From Lycocorax pyrrhopterus obiensis (taxonomy: Eukaryota > Chordata > Aves > Passeriformes > Paradisaeidae), in the NCBI GenBank assembly GCA_014706295.1, contig JACSVZ010000011.1:14019329-14083328 (forward strand): 64,000 bases of DNA, in the 5' to 3' direction. Shown here in pieces: positions 37,921-48,000 of this stretch. Position 1 is the stretch's first letter; the number at the start of each line of letters is the position of its first letter. The notes below the pieces were generated by a model, which saw only the letters and a list, made by a program, of their open reading frames with translations, was not told the origin of the DNA and made no database searches. The translations under genes and the position numbers were made by a program.

Positions 37921-38068
37921 CGGTGACAACTTCCAGCTGCAGGACACACGTGGAAGCACGGCCAAGGGTGTGAGTTACGTGTGGTGAGAAGTGCTGGCGC
38001 TCAGGACACGTGGTGACATAGCCAAGGGTCTGTGACATGTACGGTGACATCTTCCAGGACATGGGACC
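37921..38068. repeat. ~60-bp tandem repeat, about 2.5 copies
   Basis: Units start at 37921, 37981 and 38041. They share GGTGA, then CAGGACAC, then GCCAAGGGT and TGTGA/TGTGAGTTACGT, spaced exactly 60 bases apart. The copies are diverged, so this is an old minisatellite. Confidence 0.75.
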
Positions 38069-40050
38069 TCTGTGGTGTGTCTTTCCACACACAGAGTGAA
38101 ACACCCGGAGTGTTTGGTGGGTGTGGGTGGGTCTTCCCAGGCTTTGACTCTGGCTGGATTGGAGCGGCACAGTTTGTTGTCTGCAAGTGTCACCATCGTG
38201 GTGACAGCCTGTCACAGCACCACGCTGGTGATGCTCCATCTCCCCGGCCGCTTCCCACTGCCCCGCTGCAGGACGCTGAGAGCACCCCCGGCAGCGATGC
38301 CACCGCTCCCACCCCCACGGAGGTGCCGGCAGGCGCTGCGCGGTGCGTGGCCGGCGCCCGGCTGGCGTTTATCCTCTTAGCCACCCTGCCGGGATCCGGC
38401 ACTAATTCACCCTTAAACACAGGATTGTCAGGAACTGGGAAGGAAAGAATCGGCGGATTATCCCCCCGGCGCTGGCGTTAAACACGGGGAGCGGCAGCTG
38501 CTGGATGAGGAGAGCTGGGGTGGTGTCTTGCCCCGTGTCCCGTGGGGCACCGTCCCCGGGATCAGCATCTTCCCCCAGCGAGGGCTGCCGGGAGCCCAGA
38601 TGCTTCGTGTCCCCCCAGCCAGCTCCAGGCTGGTTAGTGAAATAAATAACGGGAAATAAATACAGTGCCCCCCACAGAGCTGAGAAAACAGCAGCAACCA
38701 CTCAACCCCATGTGATGAACCAACAATCCTGTTAGTGTTTCCCAGACCCAGAGCCTGGCAGAGGACTGGGACAGCCAAGGTGACATCCCAGAGGTCACCA
38801 ATCACATGTTTAAGTTACCAGACCTCGCAGGAAGAGATTTTATGATGAAACAAACAATAATTTTCCCAGGCTCAATGAGGACAGTGATTACTGAGCTCCT
38901 CGCTCACACACTGAAGGCTTTCAGCCACAGGACAGTGTGCAAAGGCTTCCCCGGGCCAAAACCATTTGCCCAGCTGCTGGAATGTTTTTGGGACAGCCTT
39001 GAAGTCTCCCCGGAAATCACAGAAACAGCAACAACTCGCTACCCATGGCACGTAGGAGCTCATGGCTCTGCTCTCCACTGAGCCTGGAACAATCCAGTGT
39101 GGTGGCACTTGTGTTGGCCAGAGGATTTTGTTGCCTTTCCCAAGTGGGATGGTTTCCCACATGCCAGCCAGATTTACCCACCACTGCTGCCGGGACCTGG
39201 GGGCCACACCAGCGAGGAGCCCGTGATCAGTGCCACAGCTAGGGTGGCCCATTTGCAATTCCAGTGGCCCTTTAGGTGGCAGGCAGGGAGTGATGGCTGT
39301 GCCCAGGAGAGTGAGCTGCCTTGCCAGCCCAGGCCTAGGGGAGTTGGTTTGCACACTGGGTTTTAGTAGCTGGGAAAAAATATCCTAAATTTTCAGCATA
39401 ACAGTGATAGGGATGGGACTTACAGCATCTTCCACTGATAGACACAAATTTAGCTGAGTTAAACAGCCCCAAATCATCTTGGTTTAACTTCAACAAGTTC
39501 CATGTGGACCTGGATGGAGAGACTTTCAGTTCCCTGTTTTTTTCACCTCCGTCATCTTGGTTAAAAAAACCCAAACCTTTCTTCCCCACAAACCATAGTT
39601 TTCTTCATGACCATGAATACAGCCAGAATAAAAGGGGTGGAAAACAGAAACTGTCACTGGAGTTGCCCATCAGAGCACAAGCAATTGGCTGCCAAAAAGA
39701 CAAAGAAATCTGCACCCTGTGTTTTCCTAAGGTGCCCTTTAAAACGAATAAAACATTTGACCCAGCTCTAAAGGGAATATCTGCTGTGCCCAGCCCTGAA
39801 AAGCAGCTGTCAGGGAGCACCAGGGCAGTGGGAATTGCCCCCTCCTGGGGCTGTCCATGGTCCCATGGACTGCCTGGCATGGCCACGGGCAATACACTGG
39901 GGGAATGGAGTCACAGACCCTCCCACTGACCCTCCTTGGGGACTGGTGCAGGGAGCATCTCCTCTCCAGCCCTCAGTGCAAACATGGAGCTCGGGAAGGG
40001 GCTCGAGGGGCATCCCATGGCAGAGAGACAGGAGAAATGTAAAAGTGTCT

Positions 40051-40056
40051 TTTAAT
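40051..40056 (-). terminator. NRN1L: NRN1L poly(A) signal (ATTAAA)
   Basis: The minus strand reads ATTAAA, 145 bases downstream of the NRN1L stop, in a locally AT-rich stretch within GC-rich surroundings. It gives a short 3' UTR. Confidence 0.65.
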
Positions 40057-40200
40057 ATAAATATAAATCCATCTGAAGTGCTGCAGGAGAGGACCTTGCC
40101 CCGCGAGAGATGCCCGGGAGGGAGGTGGGCGTGGCGGGGATCGGCCAGCACCCTGGGGGACCGACCCGGCATCACCTAGGTACCCGGCGGGCGAGCAGGG

Positions 40201-40474
40201 CTAGAGCCGGGGCAGCAGCAGCGGCAGGACCAGCAGGGCCAGCAGACGGGGGTGCAGAGGGGTGGCCGAGCCCCGCAGCGTGGCCTGGTTGGTCTCGGCG
40301 GCCGGCGAGCCCTGGGCGCTGGCCAGGCGGCCCCGGGCGCTGCACAGCTCCTGCAGGTTCCCCTGGAACTGGATCTTGCGGGACTCCTGGCGCAGCGACT
40401 CCCAGATGGTGGCCGCTTCCACGGGGCATCTCGACAGCACCTCGCTGGCGCAGGTGTGGAAGTCATCCCAGGAC
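40201..40474 (-). CDS. NRN1L: NRN1L exon 3
   Basis: The acceptor CCCCAG is followed by G TCC TGG GAT. The exon encodes SWDDFHTCAS to the GPI-type tail and TAG at 40201-40203. Its first base completes the split lysine codon AA|G. Confidence 0.92.
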
Positions 40475-43134
40475 CTGGGGAGGAGGGCGGGAGTCGGGGG
40501 GGATGCTGGTGGCAGGTCACCCCGCCGTCCCAGCGGCTCCCACAGGGACACTCACTTGCAGATGGTGTCCAGCTCCTGCGCCTCCTCGCCGCCCTCCTCC
40601 TGCTGCTGCTGCCGGACGCTCTGGGCCATGCTGTCCCCCAGGCTGATGAGGCAGCCGGCGAAGCCCTTGTAGATGGTGTCGCACTGTCCCGCCATGCTGA
40701 CGGGCTCCTGGCTCGTGGCTGCGGGGCACAGAGAGGAGAGACTGAGCTGAGCCCCCGCCGACCCCCCGACAGCCCCCGCCTGCCCGGCTCAGGGGAGTGT
40801 GGCCTGAGGGTGTCACCGGGTGGGCTCTGAAATGTGGCGAGTGGCTTCCACATCCCCCCGGACCGCCGGCATCCCCTCCCGGGGCACTCGTAGGGACCCT
40901 TCATTCCTGGCCCCGGAGCCCGACTCGATGTGACGACCCCGCAGCGATGCTGCCATTCGCCGCAGGGCTCCTGCCGGCCGCGTCACCTCGGGCCTCCCGG
41001 GCTCTCCCCGGAGCCATCTGTCCCGGCCTTTATCCCCTGACAGCAAAGATTAATTTGTGACTACAACAGAAAAAAAAAACCAACAAAGCAAAGGCTCAGC
41101 AAGCTGGAGTCCCTGCTCCGACTGCAGTGGGAGAGAGGGGGAAAGGGGAAAGGGGAAAGGAAAGGGGAAGGAGGAAAGAGAAGGGGAAAGTGGGAAAGAG
41201 GAAGAGAAAGGGGAAAGGAAAGGGGAGAAGGGGGAGAGGTGGCGGGAGAAAGGGGAAGGGGAAAGAAAAAAGGAAGGTGGAAAAGGAGAGGGAAGAGGAA
41301 AGGGAAAAGGGAGGGGAAAGGTGGGCAGAGGAAGAGGGAAGGGAAAGAGGAAGGGGAAAGGTGAACAGGAAAGGGGAAAGGATAAAGAGGAAAGGGGAAG
41401 GGAAAACAGGAAGGGGAAGTGGGGGGGGAAAGAGGAAGACAAAGTACAAAAGGAAAAGGCACAAGTGCAACTCTGGCTGCTTCATTCTGAGAAGCCCCAG
41501 TTCCCTGCTCGGCTCCACAAACTATTCACCACTGGCACAGGCCAAACCCTGGTGCCGGCCACGGGACAATGGGTGACAGGGTGTGCCCGCGAGGACCGCG
41601 AGTGCATCCACGACTGGTGAGAAGCCCAAAAGGAGCTGGTGTGTGACTGGGTCACAGGGAAAACCTGCATGGTCCTCAGCTCTGCCCCAGGGGTCCTGCA
41701 GGCCAGAAGATGTGGGGTCCCTGTGCCAATTCACAGGAGTTACAGGAGTTTTGGAAGTGCCATGGGTGTGCACCAGCGAGGTTTCTAATTGAGGACAGCC
41801 CTGAGGGGGACCCCTGTGGGAAGGTGACCCCAGAAGCAGCTGAAAGTTTCCCAGTGACTGCAGCCAGGATGTCTCCAGGGAGCCGTGTGCCTTGCTGCTG
41901 GCATCCCATGCCTGCACCCCTGGAACAGGGTCCTGAGCAAAGGGGCTGGGGTCGAGACTAACACCAGGGCGAGCCTGACATGATCACAGGGCACATTAGG
42001 AGTTTGCAGTGAGAACCCCCTGAGCACAGCACCGCGGAAAGGCTCGGATTGATGCCAGACACGTGGGTCACAAACATCGCAGGTATCAATAGAGAGAGCG
42101 GGTTCCATTGCTCCTCTTTTGACCCAGCCAGGCAACAAGCATGTCTCCCACCAGCTCAGGGACACAGCGGCTGGCAGGGCCAGATGATGCCTCCCCTCAG
42201 CCGGCTGGTCCCTGCTGCAGGCTGAGGTTTCACCTCCTGGGCTCCTCTAATGCTCGGCACAAGCCCTCCCCTCCACTCAGCTCCCTCAGCATGAGGCTGG
42301 GCAGGGCGAGCAAAGAAGGAGAAAGCAGGAGGGCAAATCACCTCCGCTGCTCCGCTGCAAAACCGTGGGGAAAAACCTGCGCCCGGCTCCGTCAGGGAGG
42401 AAACCCAAGGGAAATGCACGGAGGAAGTTTCCCAGGGCGCTGCAGAGCATCGCTGGCTCCCAAGCGAGTGCCGATGCAGCCATCCTGCTCCTGGGGAAGG
42501 GTCGGAGTCACCCACTCTCTGAGCCTAAAATCCACCAGAGGTGTGGTGGTCCCTGTCCCCCACCGTCCGTGCAGCCGGACCAGGCTAACCCCAGGCTCCC
42601 CATCTCTCTGCAGAGCAGAGATGCCACTGGGTACCGCTGGGTGCTCCGCATCCTCCCTCGGCTCACGGAGGAGAGGGAGTGTAGAGGGGACACGCTGGTG
42701 CCCGTGAGGTGCAGGACCTGCCGGATAACAGTCCCCCAGCGATCAGGGTGCCCTCCGCCCCGGTGAACGAGGGCAGCAGGGAAAGCCAGCAGGTGCGTAG
42801 GGTGAGAGCACGGGGCTGGAGAGCCAGAGCTTGGGAACTGTCCTCTCCTGAGCAGAGAGACCCCGGACAGCTCTGTGGAGCCGCGTTCCTCCTTGCCCGG
42901 CATCTCAGGACACGGGACACGAGTGGATGGATCGCTGAGCCGTGGGGCAACCGGGCACCCCGCTCCCCGCAGCTACAGAGGGTCCCGCTCTCACCCGCCA
43001 GCCCCCCAGCCCCGGCGGGGAGAGCCCGGGGGCGTCGGCCCCGCAGCCCGACCCGGAGCGGCCCCGCGGCACTCACCGAGGTGCAGGAGCAGCGGGCACA
43101 CGACGCCCAGCAGCCGCCAGCAGCCGCCGCCCAT
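40201..43134 (-). CDS. NRN1L: neuritin 1-like protein, whole coding region (3 exons)
   Basis: Joining 43134-43077, 40718-40556 and 40474-40201 gives 164 codons plus TAG; human NRN1L has about 165. The N terminus (MGGGCWRLLGVVCPLLLHLA) is a signal peptide. The mature domain carries the six family cysteines (C32, C42, C73, C82, C90, C118) with QCDTIYKGFAGCLISLGDSM and SWDDFHTCASEVLSRC. The C terminus (LLALLVLPLLLPRL) is a hydrophobic tail typical of GPI attachment. Neuritins are secreted or GPI-anchored proteins that promote neurite growth. All splice sites are GT-AG and the frame is continuous. An extra Gln/Glu-rich stretch (about residues 54-67, RQQQQEEGGEEAQ) lies between the second and third cysteines and is much shorter in human as I remember it. 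It is tandem with EDC4 upstream. Confidence 0.93.
40556..40718 (-). CDS. NRN1L: NRN1L exon 2
   Basis: The acceptor is CCGCAG and the donor GTGAGT (40550-40555). The exon encodes TSQEPVSMAGQCDTIYKGFA through ELDTIC. It includes four consecutive CAG codons and a run of GAG/GGC codons that form the Gln/Glu insertion. Confidence 0.93.
40719..43076 (-). other. NRN1L: NRN1L intron 1
   Basis: This 2.36-kb intron is dominated near its 3' part by a long polypurine tract (41129-41459 in plus orientation, pyrimidine-rich in the transcript). The remainder is GC-rich unique sequence without recognised features. Confidence 0.85.
41129..41459. repeat. 331-bp polypurine tract, (GGGGAAA)n-like
   Basis: The plus strand is almost entirely A and G, with about a dozen single pyrimidine interruptions. 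It is built of GGGGAAA, GGAAAG and AGAGGAAG units without a strict period. It lies in NRN1L intron 1 and appears as a C/U-rich tract in the pre-mRNA. The apparent open frames of Lys/Glu/Gly or Pro/Ser/Phe in this stretch are artefacts of composition. Confidence 0.95.
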
Positions 43135-43310
43135 GGTGCGGACCCCGCGCCGCCGCCGCCGTGTGCTCCGCGCCCGCCGCCACCGCCGGCAGCCCCGGCC
43201 CCGCCGCCCGCCCCCGGCCCGCCCGGCACCGCCCCGGGACCGGCCCCCGGCACGCCCTGCCGGCCCCGCCGAGGGGCGGAGGAGCCCCCGGGGCTGGACC
43301 CCGGCCCTTG
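42920..43310. promoter_or_regulatory. NRN1L: CpG-rich NRN1L promoter and exon 1 region
   Basis: GC content and CpG density are very high around the NRN1L start codon (43132-43134), with runs of CCG. No TATA box is visible. The start site is not determined. A CR1 copy ends the CpG-rich block abruptly at 43316. Confidence 0.7.
43077..43134 (-). CDS. NRN1L: NRN1L exon 1, coding part
   Basis: ATG at 43132-43134 is followed by MGGGCWRLLGVVCPLLLHL and one base of the next codon, then donor GTGAGT (43071-43076). It supplies the signal peptide. It joins exon 2 in frame (G|CC, alanine). Confidence 0.9.
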
Positions 43311-43315
43311 CAGTT

Positions 43316-43680
43316 CACAGAATCACAGAATGGTTTGGGTTGGACGGGACCGTAAAGACCCATCTCGTTCCAACCCGGCAGGGACTCCTTCCACTAAGAC
43401 CAGGTTGCTCCAAGCCCTTCGCAACCTGGTCTTGCGAACACTTCCAGGGATGGGGCATCCACAGCTTCTCTGGGCAACCTGTGCCTCACTGTCCTCACAA
43501 AGAAGAAATTCTTCCTAATATCCAATCTAACCCTGGCCTCCTGCCAGTGTGAAGCCATTCACCCTTGTCCTGTCACTCCATGTCCTTGTCCAAAATCCCC
43601 CTCCAGCTCTCTTGGAGCTCCTTTATGTATTGGGAAGGTGCTCTATGGTATTCCCAGAGCCTTCTCTTCTCCAGGAGGGA
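43316..43680 (-). mobile_element. CR1 LINE fragment between EDC4 and NRN1L
   Basis: CACAGAATCACAGAATGGTT, TCCAAGCCCTTCGCAACCTG, CAGCTTCTCTGGGCAACCTG, TTCTTCCTAATATCCAATCT and CCTCCAGCTCTCTTGGAGCT follow the antisense CR1 3' region in order, about 365 bp. It fills nearly half of the interval between the NRN1L start codon and the EDC4 poly(A) signal. Confidence 0.92.
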
Positions 43681-43973
43681 GGAGCAGCTGGAGACATTTT
43701 TGCTGTGAAAAGGGGAATTAATGTCCCCTTCCCACAGCCAGCAGCCCACCATCACCTCCTGGCTCTCCCAGGAAGCAGAGACCACTATGCCCTGCTGGAC
43801 TCACACAGGAAAGCATGAGCAGAGAGCAGGAAAAAATCTGGGGAGAGAGAGGGCATCCTGGCCCCCCTCAGGCTCCAGCCTGGAGATGGTATGATATGCT
43901 CAAAGGCTCCTCAGTCTTCCCTCCATCACACAACAGAAGAAGGTCTCTACTTTTTTTTTTTCTCAAAAAGTTT

Positions 43974-43979
43974 TTTATT
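43974..43979 (-). terminator. EDC4: EDC4 poly(A) signal
   Basis: The minus strand reads AATAAA. It lies about 835 bases after the EDC4 stop codon. A U-rich, GU-rich stretch of the mRNA (44001-44050 in plus orientation, A/C-rich) lies just upstream. Confidence 0.75.
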
Positions 43980-44812
43980 GAATTGTTCTTAATGTTATTT
44001 CCAAAAAAAACCCAAAAAACAAAAAACAAACAACAAAACCCCCCAAAACTTCAAAATTTAGATAAAAAGAAAAGCCTTGGTGTAAAATCAAAACTAATGT
44101 CTGAAACATGGACATGCTCCAATGCACAACAGAACCGGTGGCCCCCCGGGGCTCTTTCAGTTTGCTGCTGCCTCAGCATCCTGACCCAGAGCCCCTCCCC
44201 GGGGCACTCCAGGGGCATCACCCCCTGCCCAAACCTGCCTCACTGGGTCAGGTGGGCAGGGCACCCCACTGTGGATCTGGAATTAACGAACCTCAGAGTA
44301 ACTAACTAATTAACGAATTTTAACTAACCCCTCCCGCTCAGCTGACCTCCTCCCTGTGCCTATACCAGGGAGGAGGAGTTTGAGCTCTTCACTAAGGTGT
44401 GGGTACAGGTTTCTGGTCAGCGAGGAACGCGTGGCCCCAGCAGCCTCTGTGCTCGGGCTCAGCGCACACCTCTCTTCTCCCTTGCTGATGGCAGCAGATC
44501 CAAACCTTTAAAGGGGTAAGAAATCCATTGGCTTCTGCTGCATGAGACATGGACTGCCAGCCAGCCTTGGGGACGGATGGGCAGGTGAAGAAGAGATTTA
44601 ACTCTCAAAAAAGAGGCTATTCAGGAAAAATAAGCCAAGTGAATGTTCAGTGACTATCTGGAACTATACACAGATGGCGTTCGCCTTAGAGACATCACAC
44701 ACGTGTTGATAGATTTTCTGGCAAGAGCTCTGACCACCAGCCAGACGTCGTTAGTAACTACGGATCTGCTGGCTGGGCCTCGTGGAGCAGCCCACCAGGT
44801 GGCCAGGTCCTC
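43974..44812 (-). other. EDC4: EDC4 3' UTR
   Basis: This runs from the stop codon to the poly(A) signal, about 840 bases, with no recognisable coding content. A homopolymer-rich stretch near 43950-44050 may reflect a retro-insertion or simple low complexity. Confidence 0.7.
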
Positions 44813-45005
44813 CTAGGTCATGCCAGGGGTGACCAGGCCCTGGAGCATGATCATGAGGCGACGCGCAGGTTTGCTCAGCGGGTTGTGGGGTTCCACCTGG
44901 AGGAACTGGAAGAGCTTTTGCCGCACCTGGTTCATCACTGACCCCATGTGGTCTCGGGTGATGGGGTCGCTTTGGTCCAGGTGCATCACTGCATCCTCCA
45001 AGTAG
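44813..45005 (-). CDS. EDC4: EDC4 last exon
   Basis: The acceptor CCTTCAG is followed by C TAC TTG GAG. It encodes YLEDAVMHLDQSDPITRDHM through LQGLVTPGMT and TAG (44813-44815). The first base completes an Asn codon. Confidence 0.95.
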
Positions 45006-48000
45006 CTGAAGGAGAGAGAGCAAGGTTAGGACCAAACCCAGCATATGATCCAAATCTGATTCAGTTCATGTTAGCACTGAAGATGCACAATTTTGTTCCC
45101 CACTCCACCCAAACTCTGCAGTATGTTCAGCTGTCAAGAAATAAATGTTCCTGACTCACAGCAGAGTCCACCTATCCCTTCCTCAATATGTGAGGGCAGC
45201 CTACAGCTCCCAGCCTGCCCACCTGCCCCACGACCTGGCTGCAAGGCAGGTGCAACAGTCAGTGAGAACTCCCCATTGTACTGGAGGTGGCTCTCAGTAG
45301 ATATTTTCTTAAATGCCTTTAAGCAGAATTAGTCACTCATTAGACAGTAAAACTTGCCAGCAGGAAGGCTCAGTTTGTGTAGGGTTACATCTAAGATCCA
45401 TCCAAGAAAGGGTGGGAGAAGATCAAGACTTTCACCAACAAGACACTCTAAAGTTCAGATGAGCCATCAGCTTTCAAACCACAGCCTGAGTAAGGCAATG
45501 TGGTCACTGCAGGTTTTCAATAACAATGCATTTAAACTTCACACCAGCAGCTTTAACCTCAACTACCAGCTTGTCTGTAACTTGAAGGTCTTTTCAGTTT
45601 TTCTAGCTTGCTTTATCCCTATTGAGTTAAAAAAATCTATTTTAGTTTTTCCATACAAGCCATAGTCAAAACCTGTAGGTACCTTAATAATTTAACTTTT
45701 AAGGGCAGATAGCAGGGTTTTGACTCACACACTAAAAATGCTGATGGCAAGTATCAGCACAGTCACTATTTTGTCACACAAGCTTTGCTTGGAACATCCA
45801 CCAGAAATTATTCCGGTAGCTCCTGCTGCAACCTCCCACTGAGCCTTTCTGACAGTCACGACAAGAAACTGCCGACACACAGTCCAGTGTGGGGTTAAGA
45901 GCTGAGGACAGAGCAAACCTGCCCTGGATATTTTACTATCCAGGGAACATGGCACTGTCCCTCCTTTTGCCTCCACTATCCAGGGAACATGGCACTGTCC
46001 CTCCTTTTGCCTCCACACGGAAATTGTTCCTTGGGGAATGGGGATCGCTACAGAGGCTGCAAATATTTACAGGCTACAATTCCAGAGGTACCAGCACCTA
46101 CTGCTGGGTACTCCTTCCACTACTACCTCAGGGCAGCAAAGCTTTCCATGGCAATGCTGACATACTTTTCTGAGTTACCACTGGCTGTAAACATGCCAGT
46201 AACAGGCTACAGAAGCTCCAACTTTTGTCGAAGCACCACCTTCCACTTCCGGGCAGTGAATTTAAAGCCAGTGCCAGGAACAGGACCCAGTTCTCTGGTC
46301 ATACTCACTTCAGCTTCAGTTCCGTACGAGTGCCCAGATCTGAGGAGAGCTGCTGGATGAGGGAGAGCAGCACAGGCTGGGACAGCGGGCACGGATGCTG
46401 TCCAAATACTTGCTGAGTATCCACAGTCTCACAGACATACAGAACCAGGTTGAGATCAGCTGCTGTTAGAGCCTGCAAGGAAGACACAGCTAGAAATGCA
46501 GAGGGAACAACAGGAGGGTGAGGGACATGGGACAGTGACAGCCCTGAGATGCTCAATGGCTCGACAGCCTCCTCTAGGAGCAAAACTCTCTGCACCTCTG
46601 CTGTACAGGCCAGCAGGGCCATCTTTAGGCTCTTGCTCTATGCTCTGAGGACACCTGTGTCTGTGCCAGACAGGGGGGAGCAGGTTACTGTCAGCAGCAT
46701 GGGGCAGGGCTAGCAGTGCTATCATTCCCACAAGGGTTTGTCTGCAGCAGCTCAAAGGGATCTGCTTCCATGTTCAAAGTCAAAGACAAGGGTAGGCCCC
46801 AGCTGGTAGATCTGCCTGGAGAGGCTTATGAAGCTGTTGCTCTTCAGAGGTGCGCCACGTGTCACCGCTGATGGCAAAACACGTTGGTTTACTGGAGCAC
46901 TGACACTGTCCTGACAGGACATGGGCAGGGATGAAGGAAATCATGGAACCTGCATGGCTCTGGCTTCACCTGCATGAGAGCAACTGCACTCCTCAAGCAC
47001 GACACTGCCACAGGTCTTTTCAGTCAATTCCTGTGTAAGCCGTTGTGAGATTATGTGCCCACCCCAAGGAGTCCTTTTCCCTTCTTGGTCCCCAACAAGC
47101 AGTGGATGACCACCAGGAAAATTAGATACCTGCTGGAAAGCTTGGTTGAGGTGTCCCTGCTGGAGCAGCTGAAGGATGTGAGTCTGCTGGGACTGGAAAT
47201 CCATGTGAGTAGAGGGGATGGGTGTCCCGGCTGCCGAGCGCATTGCCTGGACAATGCTCGAGGTGACAGCTGCTTGCTGCTCCTTCATAGCCAGGCTCAC
47301 TTCTCCTTTAATGACTCTCTGCACCTGGGCCAAAATAGACTCCTGCATGCTGAAAAAACAAAACAGAACCCATGGGCACCTCTGAGAATGAAGAGCTGAG
47401 GGATAACACCGCACAAAGCTTATACCAGCGAAAAAGCACAGGCTGGTTTGCTTATTGTAGTGTGGCTCCCAAAGGGTTCATACAAATAGATCAGAGGCAC
47501 AGACAACTCTGTGGCCAACACCACACTGTCCCAGGGTACACTTGGAAGATGCTGAGATTCTGTGCAGGAAAGTGACATTTCAGGGAACTAAGTCTCTCAT
47601 TAAACAATGTTTTAAATCTTTAATGTCTCTGGCTTACAAGCAAGGCAACTCAGCTGTGGGGTTATCTCCAAATGGGGCCAGCTTCCTATATGAGACCTGT
47701 CAGATGCAGTTCTTAGAGTGCAGATGACACCTTTAGAATGAGAACACACTTATACTGTGCCTGTGACTTCTCCACAGAAGAGCAGTTCACAGTGCAGACT
47801 CTGCTGCTCTGTGTGACACCTTTTCCCTCAAGGACTGGATTCTTCCCTCTTACAAAGGGTAGAAAGTACCAAACCTGCTCTACCACAGAAAGAAAAGCAG
47901 GACTTCCCTGGGAACAAGCACAGCCCGTGCAACAAGACCAGGATTTAGTCTGGTGGCCTTCCTGGCAACTCTGGTCTGCACTGAAGACCCCAGTGTGCTC

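Larger units (their letters stand above)
32936..40040. other. gene-free interval between the PSKH1 promoter and the NRN1L 3' end
   Basis: No exon of a known gene was recognised on either strand. It holds one CR1 copy (35631-35800) and a 60-bp-period repeat (37921-38068). Many overlapping open frames of 60-175 codons occur in the GC-rich parts, but they lack family signatures and splice logic. Promoter-proximal control elements for PSKH1 or NRN1L may lie here, but none can be named. Confidence 0.6.

Noticed and set aside
37446..37973. 175-codon plus-strand frame in the PSKH1-NRN1L interval
   Set aside because: It overlaps other frames of similar length, matches no family and runs into the 60-bp repeat.
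40176..40904. 242-codon minus-strand frame overlapping NRN1L
   Set aside because: It reads NRN1L exons and introns in the wrong frame; the spliced NRN1L frame explains the region.
41050..41620. Long open frames in both strands (Lys/Glu/Gly or Pro/Phe/Ser rich)
   Set aside because: They are produced by the polypurine tract and show no protein-like composition.
42663..43552. Overlapping open frames of 196-269 codons near NRN1L exon 1
   Set aside because: They are GC-rich shadows, partly continuing into a CR1 element.
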